Below, one piece after another: positions 60,947 to 64,000 of a stretch of DNA of 64,000 nucleotides. The stretch spans positions 1 through 64,000 of the forward strand of contig CAMYLV010000009.1 in NCBI GenBank assembly GCA_947259495.1. Reading direction: 5' to 3'. Numbering within the stretch: position 1 is the stretch's first letter; each line of letters begins with the position of its first letter. The translations under genes were made by a program, and so were the position numbers. The stretch is from an uncultured Desulfobacterales bacterium. GTDB lineage: Bacteria > Desulfobacterota > Desulfobacteria > Desulfobacterales > JAHEIW01. The notes under the pieces were generated by a model. The model was not told the DNA's origin. It saw nothing but the letters and a program-made list of their open reading frames with translations, and made no database searches.

Positions 60947-61477
60947 TCAATCACTGAAACCCATACCTTTAAAGGCCTCTAAATGGGCCTTACTAACCCG
61001 CCAGCGGCCCCGTGTTTTGAGCAGTTCGAGTTTAAGCTGATACAAATCGGCGTTTTCGCCCACCGTTTCGAGCCAGCTTTTAGGGTCATCGTAGAGGTCT
61101 CTTAGATCGGGGACAACACGGTCCTTTTTAACGATCAGCAAATACATTCCGCAAAACGCCTGATTGTCTTTGTTGTAGAGATCAACGGAGGGCTTGGGGT
61201 ATAAAATCCTAATTTTACCATAGTGCATCAACGCCGACCAGATGATGCGCTTGATTGCCAGACGATTGTACGCGCCCGGCTGGGCCACAAGATCTTCGGT
61301 GGCCAGCTCCATCATGCCGCTGATATCATGGTCTTCTGTCAGCTTTGCGCCTTCTTGAATCATTGCGCGGATGGCAGCGGCATCATCTTTTTGTGCGCAG
61401 GCGGCCGCCATAAAGAAAAAAACCGCCCCGGATAGGGTAATTATTATTCGTTTTGTGCGGCGGGTAACCCGTTTCAT
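60947..61477 (-). CDS. Hypothetical lipoprotein
   Basis: Lipobox FFFMAAACAQKD. Confidence 0.65.
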   Translation of the reverse strand: MKRVTRRTKRIIITLSGAVFFFMAAACAQKDDAAAIRAMIQEGAKLTEDHDISGMMELATEDLVAQPGAYNRLAIKRIIWSALMHYGKIRILYPKPSVDLYNKDNQAFCGMYLLIVKKDRVVPDLRDLYDDPKSWLETVGENADLYQLKLELLKTRGRWRVSKAHLEAFKGMGFSD

Positions 61478-61841
61478 TGCCTTGGACCTCGTCCGTATTC
61501 GGGATCGTTATTCTCGATGGCATTCATGACCGATGTCTCCAGATATTTGGAGCTGCTTTATACGGCATTTCTGATCAGCACACGTCTAATCAGGTATGCA
61601 ATAGCTGCAAAGGGTAAAAAGGTAATCAGCGAAAAGACAAGACGAATGCGAATCGTAAAGTCTTTATTCCGGTGGTCGCGAATAAGGATTTATCAGGCCT
61701 CACAGGCCAAATTGAATGTTCCCATGATATGGGCTGCCCGCATCTGCCTGCTGGTGACAGCGCCCTGCATGCCGTTTTTGGGGACGACTAAAAAGGTGAC
61801 CCCGATGCGCAAAAATAAAAACGCGGATCAAACCGGGCGAG

Positions 61842-63131
61842 CTATCGGCTCGGATATTTCTTTTGCGAAATCAGCCGCAGGCACATCGGATATCGATAGT
61901 ATTCTCCCTCATTGGCTTTGACACCGGCAACGATAACCATAATCAAACCGAAGAGCACCAGACCAATTATCAGAAAAATACCGATAACAATGAAAATTAA
62001 AACCAACGAAATCAGCATGTAAATAAACAGCGAGATCTGAAAGTTGAGAGCTTCTTTGGCCTGATCGACAACGAATTCCGATTCATTTTTCTTTAATTGC
62101 CAGATGACGATGGGACCGATAAAATTACCGAGCGGCACCAGCATGGAACAAAAAGTGCTGATATGGGCCCACATGGCCCAGTTATTCTCCTCGTCTTCGC
62201 TAAGAGAAGCATTAAGCAGTTTGCGTTTGTGCTTTTGGCGCTTGATCAGAATCACCAAGCCCATCACCGGGGCGGTTATAAAACCCAATAAAAACAGTAC
62301 AATTGCCCAGGCTATGCCTTTAACCATTTCCGCTAGATCAAACCGGCGAAGCAGGAGGCCGTCGCCACTTGGAATTTCCCCTAAAACTGTGGCACTGTAG
62401 GAGCCGAGGGTGTCGAACTGAATCTGAGCGATGGCCTGCAGGGTAGTTCCGCCATCATCTTCGGTATAGGGAATTTCAACCGGCTGTAATGCCAATTCTT
62501 CTCCGGTGGCCAGATCCATCAGCTCGATGTCAAAATCCCGGCCTAATTGATAATTGGCAATATTGAATTTGGTATGCGCGGCGGTTTCGTAAAAAAGGAT
62601 ATAGGTTCCGGGTTTGTCAAGCTGAATATCCGTTTCGCCCGTCACTATCAGGCGCGTTTCGCTGGACAAATAGGCATCCAGGGTGTCGAACAGCGTGATC
62701 CCACCGGCAATCGCCGGGACTAAAAAAAGCAAAACCGCAACGATATACCAGAATCCGCTGGGACCAGTGCCTGTTGCTGCCGGTGGCTTTTCAGCAACAG
62801 CTGCCGGCGATGGTTCAACAGCCGCCGCCGGATTCTGAACCGGCTGATTGGGCGCTGATTGAGCGGGTAGCGGCGGCGGTGCGGTCGGGTTGCAATTCTG
62901 TGTCGGGGAGATCATACAATCAGCACCGGCGTCTTTAAAGACATTATTGATCTTGAGGGCGGTCTGATGATCGACATTTTTTTTGATAACAATACGCTTG
63001 CCTGAAAACAGTTTATAAATAGTATTTTCATCTGCTTTTAAAAGTTTCGTCAGGTTGGCTTTGACTTCATCAAGGTCCCACCCCGGAATAATACGCCCTG
63101 AAAAGTCGATATTGTAAAGCATTTCAGACAT
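61842..63131 (-). CDS. DUF4870-type membrane protein with extra N-terminal small domain
   Basis: C-terminal 'NWAMWAHISTFCSMLVPLGNFIGPIVIWQLKKNESEFVVDQAKEALNFQISLFIYMLIS'; N-terminal 'LDEVKANLTKLLKADENTIYKLFSGKRIVIKKNVDHQTALKINNVFKDAGA'. Confidence 0.85.
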   Translation of the reverse strand: MSEMLYNIDFSGRIIPGWDLDEVKANLTKLLKADENTIYKLFSGKRIVIKKNVDHQTALKINNVFKDAGADCMISPTQNCNPTAPPPLPAQSAPNQPVQNPAAAVEPSPAAVAEKPPAATGTGPSGFWYIVAVLLFLVPAIAGGITLFDTLDAYLSSETRLIVTGETDIQLDKPGTYILFYETAAHTKFNIANYQLGRDFDIELMDLATGEELALQPVEIPYTEDDGGTTLQAIAQIQFDTLGSYSATVLGEIPSGDGLLLRRFDLAEMVKGIAWAIVLFLLGFITAPVMGLVILIKRQKHKRKLLNASLSEDEENNWAMWAHISTFCSMLVPLGNFIGPIVIWQLKKNESEFVVDQAKEALNFQISLFIYMLISLVLIFIVIGIFLIIGLVLFGLIMVIVAGVKANEGEYYRYPMCLRLISQKKYPSR

Positions 63132-63151
63132 AATCGTTTCCTTGATCGTGT

Positions 63152-63360
63152 TTTATACCGTTTTACGTAATAATGTTCCGTGCTAACGGCATCAAGTCTA
63201 CTTTCGGCTAAATCAAGGAAATGGTTTAGGGTTTTTTCACCCCTAAGACCTTTATATTTCATAAAAAGCCGTTCGGGCCCGTCAGGAAAGTAACATATCC
63301 GCTGTAACAAATTTTACAGAATTGAGAATTTCGGAACATTATTATGAAAAGCGGTATAAA
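63152..63360. mobile_element. Candidate MITE-like element with approx. 26-bp terminal inverted repeats
   Basis: TATACCGTTTTACGTAATAATGTTCCG at left; CGGAACATTATTATGAAAAGCGGTATA at right; TIR ends also found in repeat copies A, C and E. Confidence 0.65.
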
Positions 63361-63444
63361 GTTGGGCGCCAATCTGGAGGATGAATCCGTGGCGGCAGAG
63401 GCCACCGGCAGGATAATGATTATCAGCGGTTAGCAGTAAGATGA

Positions 63445-64000
63445 TTACTGCCGAATCAAGCTCAAAAAGTATTGGTGGAATCGGGTATCACTCGTCAGTT
63501 CGGGATGAAATGCCGTCGCTAAAAGCTTATTTTCAACTGCCGCAACCGCAGTACCGTCTGCCCGACTGGCAATTTTGACGGCCCGGCCTCGTGTTTGAAC
63601 CAGCCTGGGTGAACGAATAAATATTCCTGGAAACGGGATCGAATCTCCATTTTTCAGGACTTTTACATATAAATCTTCCTGAAAACTGTCTTTTTGCCGC
63701 CCAAAGGCATTACGTTCGACCACAATATCCATTACGCTCAGCAAGGGCTGATCCATTCCAATCGCCTTGGCCATTAAAATCATACCGGCACATGTGCCCC
63801 AGACCGGCCTGTCAACGGCGAATTGACGCAAAGGATCCATCAACTGATACATGACGGCCAATTTGCCGATGGTGGTGCTTTCACCACCCGGTATAATAAG
63901 TCCGTCCAGATCCTCCAGATCTTCGGGCAAGCGCACCTCGACAGCTTCAACACCTATCTGCCGCAGCATGTGGATGTGTTCGATAAATGCGCCCTGCAAT
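63445..64000 (-). CDS. pdxT: Pyridoxal 5'-phosphate synthase glutaminase subunit PdxT, N-terminus off window
   Basis: 'LDGLIIPGGESTTIGKL', 'PVWGTCAGMILMAK', 'ATAFHPELTSDTRFHQYFL'. Confidence 0.95.
   Translation of the reverse strand, partial: LQGAFIEHIHMLRQIGVEAVEVRLPEDLEDLDGLIIPGGESTTIGKLAVMYQLMDPLRQFAVDRPVWGTCAGMILMAKAIGMDQPLLSVMDIVVERNAFGRQKDSFQEDLYVKVLKNGDSIPFPGIFIRSPRLVQTRGRAVKIASRADGTAVAAVENKLLATAFHPELTSDTRFHQYFLSLIRQ

Noticed and set aside
61517-61921. 134-aa plus-strand ORF between lipoprotein and DUF4870 genes
   Set aside because: Overlaps the end of DUF4870 in antisense and has no recognisable domain; the minus strand shows only short broken frames.
63050-63310. 86-aa ORF spanning the MITE-like region
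   Set aside because: Overlaps TIR and the DUF4870 start; no transposase motif recognised, so not called as a gene.

Overview
This 64 kb bacterial chromosomal window is probably from a Desulfobacterota/Desulfobacterales-like organism (inferred from gene content and style). It looks origin-proximal: it holds rpmH-rnpA-yidD-yidC-jag-mnmE, dnaN-gyrB, one perfect and one near-perfect 16-bp parS site, and an AT-rich gap upstream of dnaN. Other content is mostly housekeeping or metabolic: a BMP-type ABC transporter, OadG/OadB, RNase E/G plus a TIGR03960-type radical SAM protein, HtrA, LemA/TPM, AsnRS, a DUF1501 pair, a 2041-aa alpha-2-macroglobulin, SLC13/TrkA-C, NadE, an archaeal-type thymidylate synthase, RdgC-like ORFs, a PHP-UvrD fusion, and PdxT. 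The main non-routine observations are: (1) a DsbA/thioredoxin-like gene with an in-frame UGA at the first Cys of CxxC (U-K-Y-C), followed by a SECIS-like hairpin, and also carrying a 46-bp tandem duplication that breaks the frame; (2) a c-di-GMP-I-like (GEMM) riboswitch plus terminator in front of a small unknown ORF; (3) a roughly 60-110 bp interspersed inverted-repeat family that mostly sits just upstream of start codons in the gene's orientation; (4) a separate family of about 150-165 bp foldbacks sharing a GTAC..TAGTAC apex; (5) low-complexity quasi-periodic repeats at gene remnants and gene ends. All calls come from reading the sequence; no database search was run.
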